A DNA stretch of 64,000 nt from CBDCWT01 sp965223305 (GTDB lineage Bacteria > Planctomycetota > Planctomycetia > Pirellulales > Pirellulaceae), in assembly GCA_965223305.1 (NCBI GenBank), contig CBDCWT010000016.1, positions 1-64,000 on the forward strand, written 5' to 3'. Positions within the stretch are counted from its first letter, which is position 1. Every line of letters starts with the position of its first letter. The translations under genes were made by a program, and so were the position numbers. Positions 51,362 to 60,165 of this stretch are shown here, piece by piece. The notes beneath the pieces are model-generated. The model had not been told where the DNA came from. It saw only the letters and a program-made list of their open reading frames with translations, and searched no databases.

Positions 51362-53428
51362 CTATTGTTTTACAGCGTCTGAGCGAGAAGTAAGCCCTCG
51401 CGGATTTGGCAGGTAGTAAAACATCCCGTCCTCGGCGCCGACCAGAAGATCGGGGACGTTGTCTCGATCCCAGTCAACCACCGTCGGACTCGTCGTATGT
51501 CCCGCCAAGCGGCGACTGTCGACTGGACCCTTGTCCCGAAACCAAACGACCTGCTTGTCACCACTCGCCTCGTTCTCCAACAGATTCACACTATCGCTGT
51601 TGACGAGCAGGTCATAGCTACCATCTTGGTTCCAATCCGCGATGGCAAACTTACGCCGACCGCTACGGCCCGCCAGGCCTTGGTTCAACCGCAGCACTCC
51701 GTCGCCAGTCGTGCCGCTGCGGTGGCGCGAATCAAAGGTGTGCCGGTCGCGGATGTTGAAAATCCGTCGAGGGGGCAATAGCCGCAAGACACCGCCTTCA
51801 CGTCGCCGTTCGAACCAAGAGAGGTACCCTTGGTGGTCCAACATCACGAGGTCCTGGAGACCGTCTCGATTCCAGTCAACCACCGCCGGTGTGGTTCGCC
51901 ATTGGGTCGCCAATTCCTGTGGCGAAGGATCCCACCAGGTCCAGGCGGGCTTCGGCGGCTTGCCTTGCCAGGCCACGCGCACCTGCCGCGCAGCCGCCAA
52001 CGCAGGCTGTCGGCGCGTGCCCACGTTCTTGTACCACACGACTTTTCCCCAAATCGAGTTCACAACAATGTCCGGTAATCCGTCGTGATCCCAGTCCGCA
52101 ACGCTGGGTGTCGTGTATCCCCATTTCGCCTCGCACGGGCCTTGGATCGAGCCTGCCGGACCCGCTTGGACCCGCAACTCGCGCGAGCCCGCTTTGAGGC
52201 GCACCGGAGGCGCCCAGCGGGGCGGGTTGCCACCATCCAGGTTCTCGATAAAGCCAACATACCCCGCCGTGTTCCCACAGATCAGATCTTCATCGCCGTC
52301 CGCATCCCAATCGAAACTGCATGGAGTCACCAAAGCTCCAAACTTCAACTCCCGGGCGTCCTGCTGGAAATATCGAGGAGGTCGAAACTGAGGCACGCCG
52401 TCTCGCGAGCGCCCCGTGTGTTCGACGAAAGCAACTCGACCGTCCTCGTCACCCACGATGAGGTCGACATCTCCATCCCGATCCCAGTCGATCGCCGTCG
52501 GAGTGATCATCTGCAAGTCCATCCGCAGCGACGCCGACTCCTCCGTGTGCAGGTACCTCCCGCCGGCCCAAACAGGAGCTTGCCGGCTGCCGACATTCTC
52601 GAAAAAAGTGAATCGGTCAAGAAATTCACCGCAGATCAGATCCAGATCGCCGTCTCCATCAAAGTCAGCGAGATTTGGCGAGGGCATGCCATAGACCTCA
52701 ATCGGTCGGCCTTTCGACTCAAGCCGCCGTGGCTCGTCGTACTTCGGTTGAGCATCGTCACTCGTGTTCCGGATCAGGTAGACGTATCCCCGCAAGGGTC
52801 CGTTCGTCCATTGGCCCTGATCGTTGAATGCATTGTCCCAACCGTAGTCCGACCAATCACCAATTCCAACGATCAAGTCGAGTCGCCCGTCGTCGTCATA
52901 GTCACAGTACTTCCATTGGTTCGCTCGCACTCGGTTTCCGTAGAAGTCGCCGGGCGGACCTAGTTGCCGTGGATCGCTGAAGTGCTTGTTGCGAAAGTCC
53001 AAGTACTCCCTGCCCGGCGACAACACCCGTGGTACTCCGTCGACGTAACTCACCTGCACGTTGCTGACTGCGTCGTCAAGTCTGACCGCAGGCCGAAAGA
53101 CCGGCAGCTGCACGTTGCCGCTGGGATTCTCGAACCAATAAACGCCGTTGTACGGCACGTCTGGGCAAACCACGACCAGGTCGTAGTCGCCGTCGTGGTC
53201 ATAGTCCATGGGCAACGGCCAGGCCCAGAGTCCCACGCCGAGGTCGACAATCAAACCAGGATTGTTGAACTGCAGCCGCACGAATTCGTCGCCCGCTCCA
53301 GTACAAACCGGCCCGACACAGAAGAGAAAAACGACTATTCGGCTGATGCCGCTGAACCGTAGCGATGGCAACGAACGCCCCTTTCGTCTGAGGGCTGGGC
53401 GGTAGCGTTTACGCACGTCATCGTACAT
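51362..53428 (-). CDS. FG-GAP/VCBS repeat secreted protein
   Basis: With the start at ATG 53428 the product has 688 residues. A basic N-terminus and hydrophobic signal (IVVFLFCVGPVCTGAG) are followed by about nine FG-GAP/VCBS-type calcium-binding loops: DYDHDGDYDLVV, DYDDDGRLDLIVG, DFDGDGDLDLICG, DWDRDGDVDLIVG, DWDADGDEDLICG, DWDHDGLPDIVV, DWNRDGLQDLVM, DWNQDGSYDLLV and DWDRDNVPDLLVG. These loops build an integrin-alpha-like beta-propeller, usually for adhesion or binding at the cell surface. No enzymatic motif is visible. It is divergent from the sulfatase gene at 53457. Codons upstream of 53428 are open but look non-coding. Confidence 0.88.
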   Translation of the reverse strand: MYDDVRKRYRPALRRKGRSLPSLRFSGISRIVVFLFCVGPVCTGAGDEFVRLQFNNPGLIVDLGVGLWAWPLPMDYDHDGDYDLVVVCPDVPYNGVYWFENPSGNVQLPVFRPAVRLDDAVSNVQVSYVDGVPRVLSPGREYLDFRNKHFSDPRQLGPPGDFYGNRVRANQWKYCDYDDDGRLDLIVGIGDWSDYGWDNAFNDQGQWTNGPLRGYVYLIRNTSDDAQPKYDEPRRLESKGRPIEVYGMPSPNLADFDGDGDLDLICGEFLDRFTFFENVGSRQAPVWAGGRYLHTEESASLRMDLQMITPTAIDWDRDGDVDLIVGDEDGRVAFVEHTGRSRDGVPQFRPPRYFQQDARELKFGALVTPCSFDWDADGDEDLICGNTAGYVGFIENLDGGNPPRWAPPVRLKAGSRELRVQAGPAGSIQGPCEAKWGYTTPSVADWDHDGLPDIVVNSIWGKVVWYKNVGTRRQPALAAARQVRVAWQGKPPKPAWTWWDPSPQELATQWRTTPAVVDWNRDGLQDLVMLDHQGYLSWFERRREGGVLRLLPPRRIFNIRDRHTFDSRHRSGTTGDGVLRLNQGLAGRSGRRKFAIADWNQDGSYDLLVNSDSVNLLENEASGDKQVVWFRDKGPVDSRRLAGHTTSPTVVDWDRDNVPDLLVGAEDGMFYYLPNPRGLTSRSDAVKQ

Positions 53429-53456
53429 ACTTGTTCGCCGACTAGCCAACTGGCGT

Positions 53457-55010
53457 TTGCAAATCGAGTTGCCGCATTCGGAGCTGTCGATGATCCAGAG
53501 AAACCGCTGTTGGCGAGGGAACAGAACCACTTCGGATGCTATCTGCACGCGGCAGTGTGAAGAACTACTGCGAACTTCAGCTGGCCGTTCGCAACCGCAC
53601 CGCTGCTGGGCTCTCTTCACACTGATGCTGTGGGCGGGATTGGCAAGTATCGGTTGGCCGAGCGAGCCAGCGAGTCGTCCCAACATTCTGTTTGTCTTGA
53701 CGGACGATCAAGCACCCACGGCGACAGGGCACACAGGACATCCCCATCTGCGGACGCCAAACATCGACCGCCTCTTTCAGGAAGGCGCCGAACTCCGGAA
53801 CTCTTTCGTAACCACCCCGGTCTGCAGCCCGTCCCGCGCCGGTCTTATGACCAGTCGCTACAGCACGGAACTCGGAATACTTGACTGGATCCACCCCCGA
53901 CGTGAATCCCAACTTGGACTCGACCCGAAATGGGTCACATGGCCGACGCTGCTCTCGAATGCCGGATACACAACGGGACTGGTCGGCAAATGGCACCTGG
54001 GAACGGCGGACCGCTTTCATCCGACACAAATGGGCTACCAGTACTTCATGGGCTTTCGTGAGGGAGGCACACGTCCCGAGAACCCTACGCTCGAGGTTGA
54101 CGGAAAACCCACCGAGTTCGACGGCCTCACGACGGACATCTTAACCGATCACGCGATCGGCTTTGTGCGGCGCAACCGTAGTGGGCCGTTCGCGCTGAGC
54201 CTTCACTATCGCGCTCCGCACTCGCCCTGGCTACCAGTTGCGGAGGAAGACTGGCAACCGTACTCAAAGCTCGACCCTCAGTTGCCCGATCCCGAGATAC
54301 CTCATCTGGATACGAAGAAGCTAAAGCGAATGACGCGCGAGTACCTAGCCAGCGTAACGTCGATCGACCGCAACATGGGAAGACTCCTATCGGTCTTGGA
54401 CGAGCTGGACATCGCTGGAAACACGGTTGTCATCTTCACCAGCGATCACGGCTACAACTTGGGCCACCACGGAATCTGGTACAAGGGAAACGCGCAATGG
54501 CAGCTGACCAAGCTGCCTCCGCAGAGGTGGCCGGGAATACCTCCGCGCCAGCGTCCAAATCTGTACGACCAGTCGTTACGCGTACCGACCGCGATACGCT
54601 GGCCCGGTACCGTTCCTCCCGGCACCGTCATCGAGCACACGATCACCAACCTCGACTGGTACCCTACGCTGTTGGCAATTGCCGAGGTGCCGCAGCCGAG
54701 TCATACGATTCGCGGCCGCGATTTTTGCTCGTTGCTACGCGGCAGAGACATCCCCTGGGACAACGACATCTACTGCGAATACAGCATGCGGCACGGCGCC
54801 ACGACCGACATGCGGGCTTACCGCACTCCACAATGGAAGTTGATGATCGACTTGCACAACACGGGGAGGGAGGAACTGTATGACCTTGCGGCCGATCCTG
54901 CGGAACAGTCGAATCTGAGCTCATCGGAAGATCCCCGGGTGGTACGGGCCAAAGATAGGCTACGGGAAAAGCTACGGGCCAGTATGGTGGCGCTGGGTGG
55001 TGCATCATGA
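53457..55010 (+). CDS. Secreted sulfatase
   Basis: The open frame gives 517 residues, although the true start is uncertain: ATG 53457, ATG 53490 or a later start, because the hydrophobic segment is at about residues 51-67 (WALFTLMLWAGLASIGW). The sulfatase core is complete: RPNILFVLTDDQAPTATGHTG, formylglycine motif CSPSR with Cys123, VGKWHLGTADRF, HYRAPHSPW and FTSDHGYNLGHHGIWYKGN. This is of the iduronate-2-sulfatase/choline-sulfatase-like type. The stop overlaps the start of a Gfo/Idh/MocA oxidoreductase gene by four bases (ATGA), so the two are co-translated and probably act in one sugar pathway. Confidence 0.9.
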   Translation: MQIELPHSELSMIQRNRCWRGNRTTSDAICTRQCEELLRTSAGRSQPHRCWALFTLMLWAGLASIGWPSEPASRPNILFVLTDDQAPTATGHTGHPHLRTPNIDRLFQEGAELRNSFVTTPVCSPSRAGLMTSRYSTELGILDWIHPRRESQLGLDPKWVTWPTLLSNAGYTTGLVGKWHLGTADRFHPTQMGYQYFMGFREGGTRPENPTLEVDGKPTEFDGLTTDILTDHAIGFVRRNRSGPFALSLHYRAPHSPWLPVAEEDWQPYSKLDPQLPDPEIPHLDTKKLKRMTREYLASVTSIDRNMGRLLSVLDELDIAGNTVVIFTSDHGYNLGHHGIWYKGNAQWQLTKLPPQRWPGIPPRQRPNLYDQSLRVPTAIRWPGTVPPGTVIEHTITNLDWYPTLLAIAEVPQPSHTIRGRDFCSLLRGRDIPWDNDIYCEYSMRHGATTDMRAYRTPQWKLMIDLHNTGREELYDLAADPAEQSNLSSSEDPRVVRAKDRLREKLRASMVALGGAS

Positions 55011-56035
55011 GCGAGAAACAGAGATTTGCCTTTGTCGGCTTGAGGCACCCACACGTCTTCGATATGTACCGACGGTGCCTAGAACACGCATCAGTCGAGG
55101 TCGTGGGTTGCTGCGAAGAGGATCCTACGACGCGAGCGGCACTCGCCGAAAGCGGCGAGGTGGATGTGTCACACGACGACTTCACCACTCTCCTGACCGA
55201 TCGGCCCTGCGATGTGGTTGCCGTAGGCGACTCATACGGTTTACGGGCCCGGCGGATCTTGCAGGCGTTGGAAAGTGGAAAACACGTTATCTCGGACAAG
55301 CCGCTGTGCACGAGCCAAGTCGAGTTGGACGAGATCATGTCGGTCGCCGACCGGCAACAGCGGATCGTGGGATGTATGCTCGACATGCGCGACTTGGCCA
55401 TCTATGTCAGCATGCGGGAAGCGCTGCGGGCCGGGAGAATCGGAACTGTCCACGCGATCTCGTTCGAGGGACAACACCCACTGCTGTTCGGCCGCAGGCC
55501 TGACTGGTACTTCGTGCCGGGTATGCATGGTGGCGTCTTCAACGACATTGCCATTCACGCCGTCGACATTGTGCCTTGGATGACCGGTTTGGAGATTCGC
55601 TCTATCACAGCAGCGCGAGCGTGGAACGCAACTGTGCCACAGTACCCGCACTTTCAACAATGCGGTCAACTGATGCTGACGCTCGAAAACGGCGCCGGTG
55701 TTCTGGGCGATGTCTCCTACCTCATCCCGGACTCGTTCAGCTATACCTTTTCGTCATACTGGCGATTTCTGATCTGGGGGAGCCAAGGGGTGCTCGAAGG
55801 CGGAGTAAACAGCGATGCACTGGCACTGTTTCGCGAAGGTGCTGAAGAGGTGGAACAGATACCGCTATCGGCGGCTGTACCCGGGGGATATCTCGACTCT
55901 TTCTTGCGCGAGATATCTGGTCAGCGGGAAGGCTTGTATTTGAGTTCTCAAGATGTTCGGCGTGCTTCTCGGACCGCCTTACAGATACAAGAGGCGGCTG
56001 ACCAGCAACAGTCGTACGTAGCCACTCACAAGTGA
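55007..56035 (+). CDS. Gfo/Idh/MocA-family oxidoreductase
   Basis: The 342-residue protein has an N-terminal NAD(P)-binding fold (FAFVGLRHPHVFDMYRRCLEH, VEVVGCCEEDP), the conserved SGKHVISDKPLC segment corresponding to the EKP motif (here DKP) and a C-terminal alpha/beta domain with the catalytic-type histidine in FNDIAIHAVDIVPW. The family oxidises or isomerises sugars and cyclitols with NAD(P). It lacks a signal peptide, so it acts in the cytoplasm on what the coupled sulfatase releases (inference). The usual glycine-rich GxGxxG is degenerate (VGLRHPH). Confidence 0.9.
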   Translation: MSEKQRFAFVGLRHPHVFDMYRRCLEHASVEVVGCCEEDPTTRAALAESGEVDVSHDDFTTLLTDRPCDVVAVGDSYGLRARRILQALESGKHVISDKPLCTSQVELDEIMSVADRQQRIVGCMLDMRDLAIYVSMREALRAGRIGTVHAISFEGQHPLLFGRRPDWYFVPGMHGGVFNDIAIHAVDIVPWMTGLEIRSITAARAWNATVPQYPHFQQCGQLMLTLENGAGVLGDVSYLIPDSFSYTFSSYWRFLIWGSQGVLEGGVNSDALALFREGAEEVEQIPLSAAVPGGYLDSFLREISGQREGLYLSSQDVRRASRTALQIQEAADQQQSYVATHK

Positions 56036-56084
56036 TGCCCCGACGCATAGAGAGGGGCGCGGGAAGAGGGTCTTGAGATAACGC

Positions 56085-57134
56085 TTAATGAGCTTCATCG
56101 TTGATGACCGCCATCAAACGCTCGCGCAGCTCTAAGCAAACTTGACCAAACTCGGTGTTGTTCTCCAATTCCGGTGCTGAACCTTCCGGCGGCTGGTCGC
56201 CCTCTGGGGTGGTCGTAACGATCGGCGTCAGTGTACGCCCGTCGTGCCAGTGCGAGCGATTTCTGCCAGCGCGTTTGGCGGAATAGAGGGCTTCGTCGGC
56301 GCGTTTGATCAGCGCGGTGGGTGTGTCGTTCTTGATCGCGGCCGCAGCCCCACAGCTGATGGTGACTTTCATTTCCACGTCTTCGTATCGGAAACGATGT
56401 TGTTCGACAGCTGTCCGTGCTCGCTCGGCGGCGAGCCATACGGCTTCGCCCGCGATGCCCGGCAAGATCACGGCAAACTCCTCTCCACCCATGCGAACCG
56501 GCAGGTCCGATTCTCTCACGGTGTCCTTGATCACCTGCGCAACATCGCGAAGGACTGCATCGCCGGCGAGATGTCCATGCTTGTCGTTGAACTTCTTGAA
56601 GAAGTCGACATCGATGATCATCATGGCGATGGGCGTCTGGTATCGATTCCACTCGGCGACGCGCCGCGGCAATTCGTCATCCAGGACACGGCGGTTGGGC
56701 AAACCGGTTAGTTTGTCGGTCCGCGCTTCGCTCATGTATCCAGCAATCTCTTCGGACTGTTGTTTGAGCGCGGACTCGGCGTTCTCAATCCGCTCGTGCA
56801 GCGAGTCATTGGCCGTGGAGAGCTGCTTGACCATTTCCATGATCGAGCTGCGGTCCTCGACAATCTGCTCTTCGGGCACAGCGTCGAACTGTTCCGATAG
56901 GTTTTCGACGACCTGTCGATACTCGGAGACGTCGGTGGCGAATCCGTTCGTCCATTTGGAAAGACCTTGTAGCAGGCTCCGCAGGTGGTATTCCTCGAGA
57001 TCGCTTGTGGGCAGGGGCACTGCGGTGCGGCGCCCGAGCCAGATCCCCAGGATCAGGCCACCAACGAGCAGTAGCGCGCCCATGAAAACCCCGGCCGCGA
57101 ACACAGGCGACTCAGTAACGATCGGTACTTCCAT
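56085..57134 (-). CDS. Membrane-anchored diguanylate cyclase (GGDEF)
   Basis: The 349-residue protein has one N-terminal membrane helix (about 10-34, VFAAGVFMGALLLVGGLILGIW), a coiled-coil region (about 65-135) and a GGDEF domain at about 135-300. The active site reads GGEEF at 216-220, a functional variant. RESD at 207-210 lies exactly five residues before it, matching the RxxD product-inhibition site. Other family blocks are DKLTGLPNRRVLDDEL, IDVDFFKKFNDKHGH and ADEALYSAKRAGRN. It should make cyclic di-GMP from GTP in response to a signal at the coiled coil. It stands alone between the oxidoreductase and the GlmU-like gene. Confidence 0.93.
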   Translation of the reverse strand: MEVPIVTESPVFAAGVFMGALLLVGGLILGIWLGRRTAVPLPTSDLEEYHLRSLLQGLSKWTNGFATDVSEYRQVVENLSEQFDAVPEEQIVEDRSSIMEMVKQLSTANDSLHERIENAESALKQQSEEIAGYMSEARTDKLTGLPNRRVLDDELPRRVAEWNRYQTPIAMMIIDVDFFKKFNDKHGHLAGDAVLRDVAQVIKDTVRESDLPVRMGGEEFAVILPGIAGEAVWLAAERARTAVEQHRFRYEDVEMKVTISCGAAAAIKNDTPTALIKRADEALYSAKRAGRNRSHWHDGRTLTPIVTTTPEGDQPPEGSAPELENNTEFGQVCLELRERLMAVINDEAH

Positions 57135-57507
57135 TGTTGCTCAACCAGAGATGAAAAACGCTGCTGCGGCGCGATTGGCCAGGGAACCTCTGCTTAACCG
57201 TAGGTTACGTTTGGGCACTGATTCCTCCGTCTGGCGCGATGGTGTCGATTGTCCAGGTGGAACGAGAAGCTGTTAGCACGCGGCTAGGTCAATAGTTGCC
57301 CGGAACGACTGACAGGCGGCAAACTGGGAGCGACAATTCATAGGGTCGGCACGGCGACTTAGGGCAGATTTCGGTTCTATTCGACGGACAATTTCGTGCA
57401 GCTCACGCCCGCCGTGGACGGCTAGCTCTTGAGGTTGACGGGTCGCGCAGTACGCCACATACTGCCTCTGCGGATTTCTCCGCGGAGCAGCCGGAAAGAA
57501 GAGAAGT
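57135..57507. other. Divergent intergenic region
   Basis: About 370 bases between the GGDEF gene and the GlmU-like gene. It must carry both promoters. No repeat, hairpin or additional gene was recognised in it. Confidence 0.5.
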
Positions 57508-58755
57508 ATGCATATCATCGTATTTGAAGACGACCTTGTCGATCGACTATCACCGATCACTTTGAGTCGGCCGGCGTACACGATCAGCTGCGGGAGTCAC
57601 CAACTAATTGACTGGCTAGGGGCCCTGGAAAAACCGATTCAGGGCATCGTGCGTCCACATCTGGCGGAGATGCAGCGGGCCGACTACTCGGAGTTTACGA
57701 CCTCCCGCCCGGATGCCGACGAAGCGGTATTGCTGATCAATGCTCGGCTGGTACCTTCGGTCAACGCCTTCCGTCAGCTTAAGAAGCTCGTGAAGGAAGA
57801 ACGACAAGGCGTGGTCAGTGATGACGGGGAAGTCGCCGCGGTCGTATTGCATCGTCCGGAAGATTACGGTGCCGACCTGCTTCAACAGTCCACTCTAAAG
57901 TCGTTTCTCGAGTCGATCCGTCCTCCAGCGTTGGAGTCGCTACCGGCTGAATTGCCGTTGTTTCGCTACCCCCACGATGTCGTTCGCTACAACATGAAAA
58001 TACTGCTGGAGAACGTCAATTTCCGGCTCGAGAACGACAACTATACGGAGATAGCTGACGGCGTCTTTGGAAAGGAGGGAGCGGTCATCGGACCGCACGT
58101 TGTGATTGACCCGAGCGATGGTCCCATACTCTTGGAAGAAGGCGCTTCGATTGGTCCCTTCTCTCTGCTGCGAGGGCCGGCGTTTGTCGGACGCGGCTCG
58201 AAACTGATCGAGCATGCGGCCATCAAAGACGGCGTTTCCGTGGGACATACCGCCAAAATCGGAGGTGAAGTAGAAGCCTCTGTAGTGGAAGCCTTCACCA
58301 ACAAGCAACACCACGGGTTCTTAGGACACAGCTACCTAGGCAGTTGGATCAACCTGGGTGCGGGGACGTGCAACAGCGACCTCAAGAACACCTATGGTCA
58401 GGTCAACATGGAATACCGTTCGGAGAAAGTTCCAACCGGAATGCAGTTCGTCGGCTGCATCATGGGAGATTACTCGAAGACGGCGATCAACACGGGGATC
58501 TTCACCGGTAAGGTGATTGGAGTCTGTAGCATGCTGTACGGCTTTGTTACGACCAACGTCCCCAGCTATGTGAACTACGCGCGGCTATTCGGCCAAGTCA
58601 CGGAACTACCACCTGAGGTCATGGTGGCAACCCAAAAGCGGATGTTCCAGCGGCGGAGTGTGGAGCAGCGACCTTGCGACATACAGCTCCTCCACGACAT
58701 GTATGAGCTTACGGTCCGTGAACGGCAGATTGTCGGTGAACCACTCTCCCTCTAG
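57508..58755 (+). CDS. GlmU-like putative sugar nucleotidyltransferase
   Basis: The 415-residue protein starts MHIIVFEDDLVDRLSPITLSRPAYTISCG, the start of the alternative GlmU-like family (TIGR03991/PF13562). Its N-terminal part lacks the standard LAAGxGTRM loop. From about 190 it has left-handed beta-helix hexapeptide repeats (GAVIGPHVVIDPSDGPILLEE, GSKLIEHAAIKDGVSVGHTAKIGGEVEASVVEAFTNKQHHGFLGHSYLG, LGAGTCNSDLKN), the acetyltransferase part of GlmU. It probably makes an activated amino sugar for cell-envelope synthesis. The metF gene follows 38 bases downstream on the same strand, but a functional link is not obvious. Confidence 0.85.
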   Translation: MHIIVFEDDLVDRLSPITLSRPAYTISCGSHQLIDWLGALEKPIQGIVRPHLAEMQRADYSEFTTSRPDADEAVLLINARLVPSVNAFRQLKKLVKEERQGVVSDDGEVAAVVLHRPEDYGADLLQQSTLKSFLESIRPPALESLPAELPLFRYPHDVVRYNMKILLENVNFRLENDNYTEIADGVFGKEGAVIGPHVVIDPSDGPILLEEGASIGPFSLLRGPAFVGRGSKLIEHAAIKDGVSVGHTAKIGGEVEASVVEAFTNKQHHGFLGHSYLGSWINLGAGTCNSDLKNTYGQVNMEYRSEKVPTGMQFVGCIMGDYSKTAINTGIFTGKVIGVCSMLYGFVTTNVPSYVNYARLFGQVTELPPEVMVATQKRMFQRRSVEQRPCDIQLLHDMYELTVRERQIVGEPLSL

Positions 58756-58793
58756 GGATACCGCCCAGACTCGACCCCTCGCAGACTCCCGAC

Positions 58794-59663
58794 ATGTCCT
58801 CCAAGCACTTCTACGAACCCGGCGCCACAGGCCTCTCCTTCGAGCTCTTTCCCCCGAAGACGCCGGCCGGCGAGGAGGCGCTGTTTCACCACGTCAGCCA
58901 GCTAATGGAGTTTGCTCCCAGCTTCGTGACCTGTACATACGGAGCTGGCGGTTCGACCCGCGGCAAGACACTTGACATCGTGGACCAAGTCAAGCGTCGG
59001 CACTCGGTGCCTGTCGCCTCGCATCTGACCTGCGTCGGATCGTCGGTTGACCAGTTGCGCGACTACCTTGCCGCCTCGCGCGCAAGGGGCGTCGACTACA
59101 TCGTTGCTTTGCGCGGCGATCCACCCCGGGGTGAGCAGGTGTTTCGCCCAACTGAAGGCGGTTTGAGTTTCGCAAACGAGCTGGTCGAACTGGTTCGCGC
59201 TGAGTTCGGCGAGTTCGGGATCGCTGTGGCCGGCTACCCCGAGACACATCAGGAGGCGCCCAACAGCGAAGTCGATCTCGCAAACCTAAAACGTAAAGTG
59301 GACGCCGGAGCCGACCTCGTCATCACACAGCTCTTCTACAACAACCGTGACTTCTTCCGGTTCCGCGACCGCTACGAGCGAATGGGCATCCAAGCGCCGT
59401 TGGTACCCGGTATCTTGCCGGTCACCAACCTCGCCCAGATCCAGCGGATTACTTCGCTCTGCGCTGCCCAACTACCAGGAAGGTTTGTCGAACGGTTAGG
59501 TGAGCGAGAAGACGCTGACTGGCAGTTTCAGGTGGGAGTTGACTTTGCCACCGACCAGGTACGGGAGCTGAGGGATGCAGGCGTGCCCGGCGTCCATTTC
59601 TATGTCCTCAACAAGTCGCAAGCGACATCTGCCGTACTCCAGGCGCTGAATTGGAATTCCTAG
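58794..59663 (+). CDS. metF: Methylenetetrahydrofolate reductase
   Basis: The 289-residue protein carries the MetF TIM-barrel signatures: SFELFPPKTPAGEEALFHHV, FVTCTYGAGGSTRGKT, ASHLTCVGSS, DYIVALRGDPPRG, GYPETHQEAPN and ADLVITQLFYNN. It reduces 5,10-methylene-THF to 5-methyl-THF with FAD, supplying methyl groups for methionine. Length and motifs are complete. The ribosome binding site before the ATG is weak. It follows the GlmU-like gene closely, and a palindromic repeat with MITE copy 3 follows it. Confidence 0.95.
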   Translation: MSSKHFYEPGATGLSFELFPPKTPAGEEALFHHVSQLMEFAPSFVTCTYGAGGSTRGKTLDIVDQVKRRHSVPVASHLTCVGSSVDQLRDYLAASRARGVDYIVALRGDPPRGEQVFRPTEGGLSFANELVELVRAEFGEFGIAVAGYPETHQEAPNSEVDLANLKRKVDAGADLVITQLFYNNRDFFRFRDRYERMGIQAPLVPGILPVTNLAQIQRITSLCAAQLPGRFVERLGEREDADWQFQVGVDFATDQVRELRDAGVPGVHFYVLNKSQATSAVLQALNWNS

Positions 59664-59680
59664 GCGCCGCCGTGCTGCCA

Positions 59681-59926
59681 CATCAGCCGCTGGGCGTTAG
59701 CCCACGGTTTGCAAACCGGATGCTAACCCGAATTATTCATGAGCGATCTGCTACGAGGTCGTAAGTCCATCGGTGGCTTCGTCATGCTTCACAATTCTCC
59801 CTCGACGTATTGCTTCAATACGCCTGCGGAAGAATTGCTCGCCTTCCTTGCCACCAACGTACTTACAACCTCTCGCGACGATCTTCATGAATAATCCGGG
59901 CTAACGCATTCCGGCTGATTCGTGGG
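59681..59926. repeat. ATCAGCCG palindromic repeat interrupted by MITE copy 3
   Basis: The left part (ATCAGCCGCTGGGCGTTAGC, then ACCGGATG) ends at 59722 and resumes after the mobile element as ACGCATTCCGGCTGATTCG. Joining them recreates the uninterrupted form seen inverted at 26411-26474. Confidence 0.8.
59727..59900 (+). mobile_element. MITE-like palindromic element, copy 3 (174 bp)
   Basis: The same element as copies 1 and 2, but flanked by CTAA on both sides (59723-59726 and 59901-59904). The paralogous empty site at 26411-26474 has CTAA once at this point, which identifies CTAA as a 4-bp target duplication. Confidence 0.9.
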
Positions 59927-60165
59927 TCTAGCATGCCATTTTCCGGTCAGGACAGTGTCTGGAGCGTTGGTCCATCGCGCAAAAACACACTGTGTGTCGA
60001 CGGTAATGCCGCGCCGCAAGACATCGCTACGACAGCGCGCGATTCGTGTTAAGATCTAGGCACGAAGTCTACCAGGCCGGCTATTCAGGAGTGGGTCTAT
60101 TGCCACTTGCACGAGTAGTCGGCGCCAACACCCCGCACCCCTGAACTCACCGCCGGGAGACAGGT

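Noticed and set aside
56305..57276. 323-residue open frame opposite the diguanylate cyclase gene
   Set aside because: Antisense to an intact GGDEF gene, low-complexity Ser/Arg composition, and no ribosome binding site or homology.
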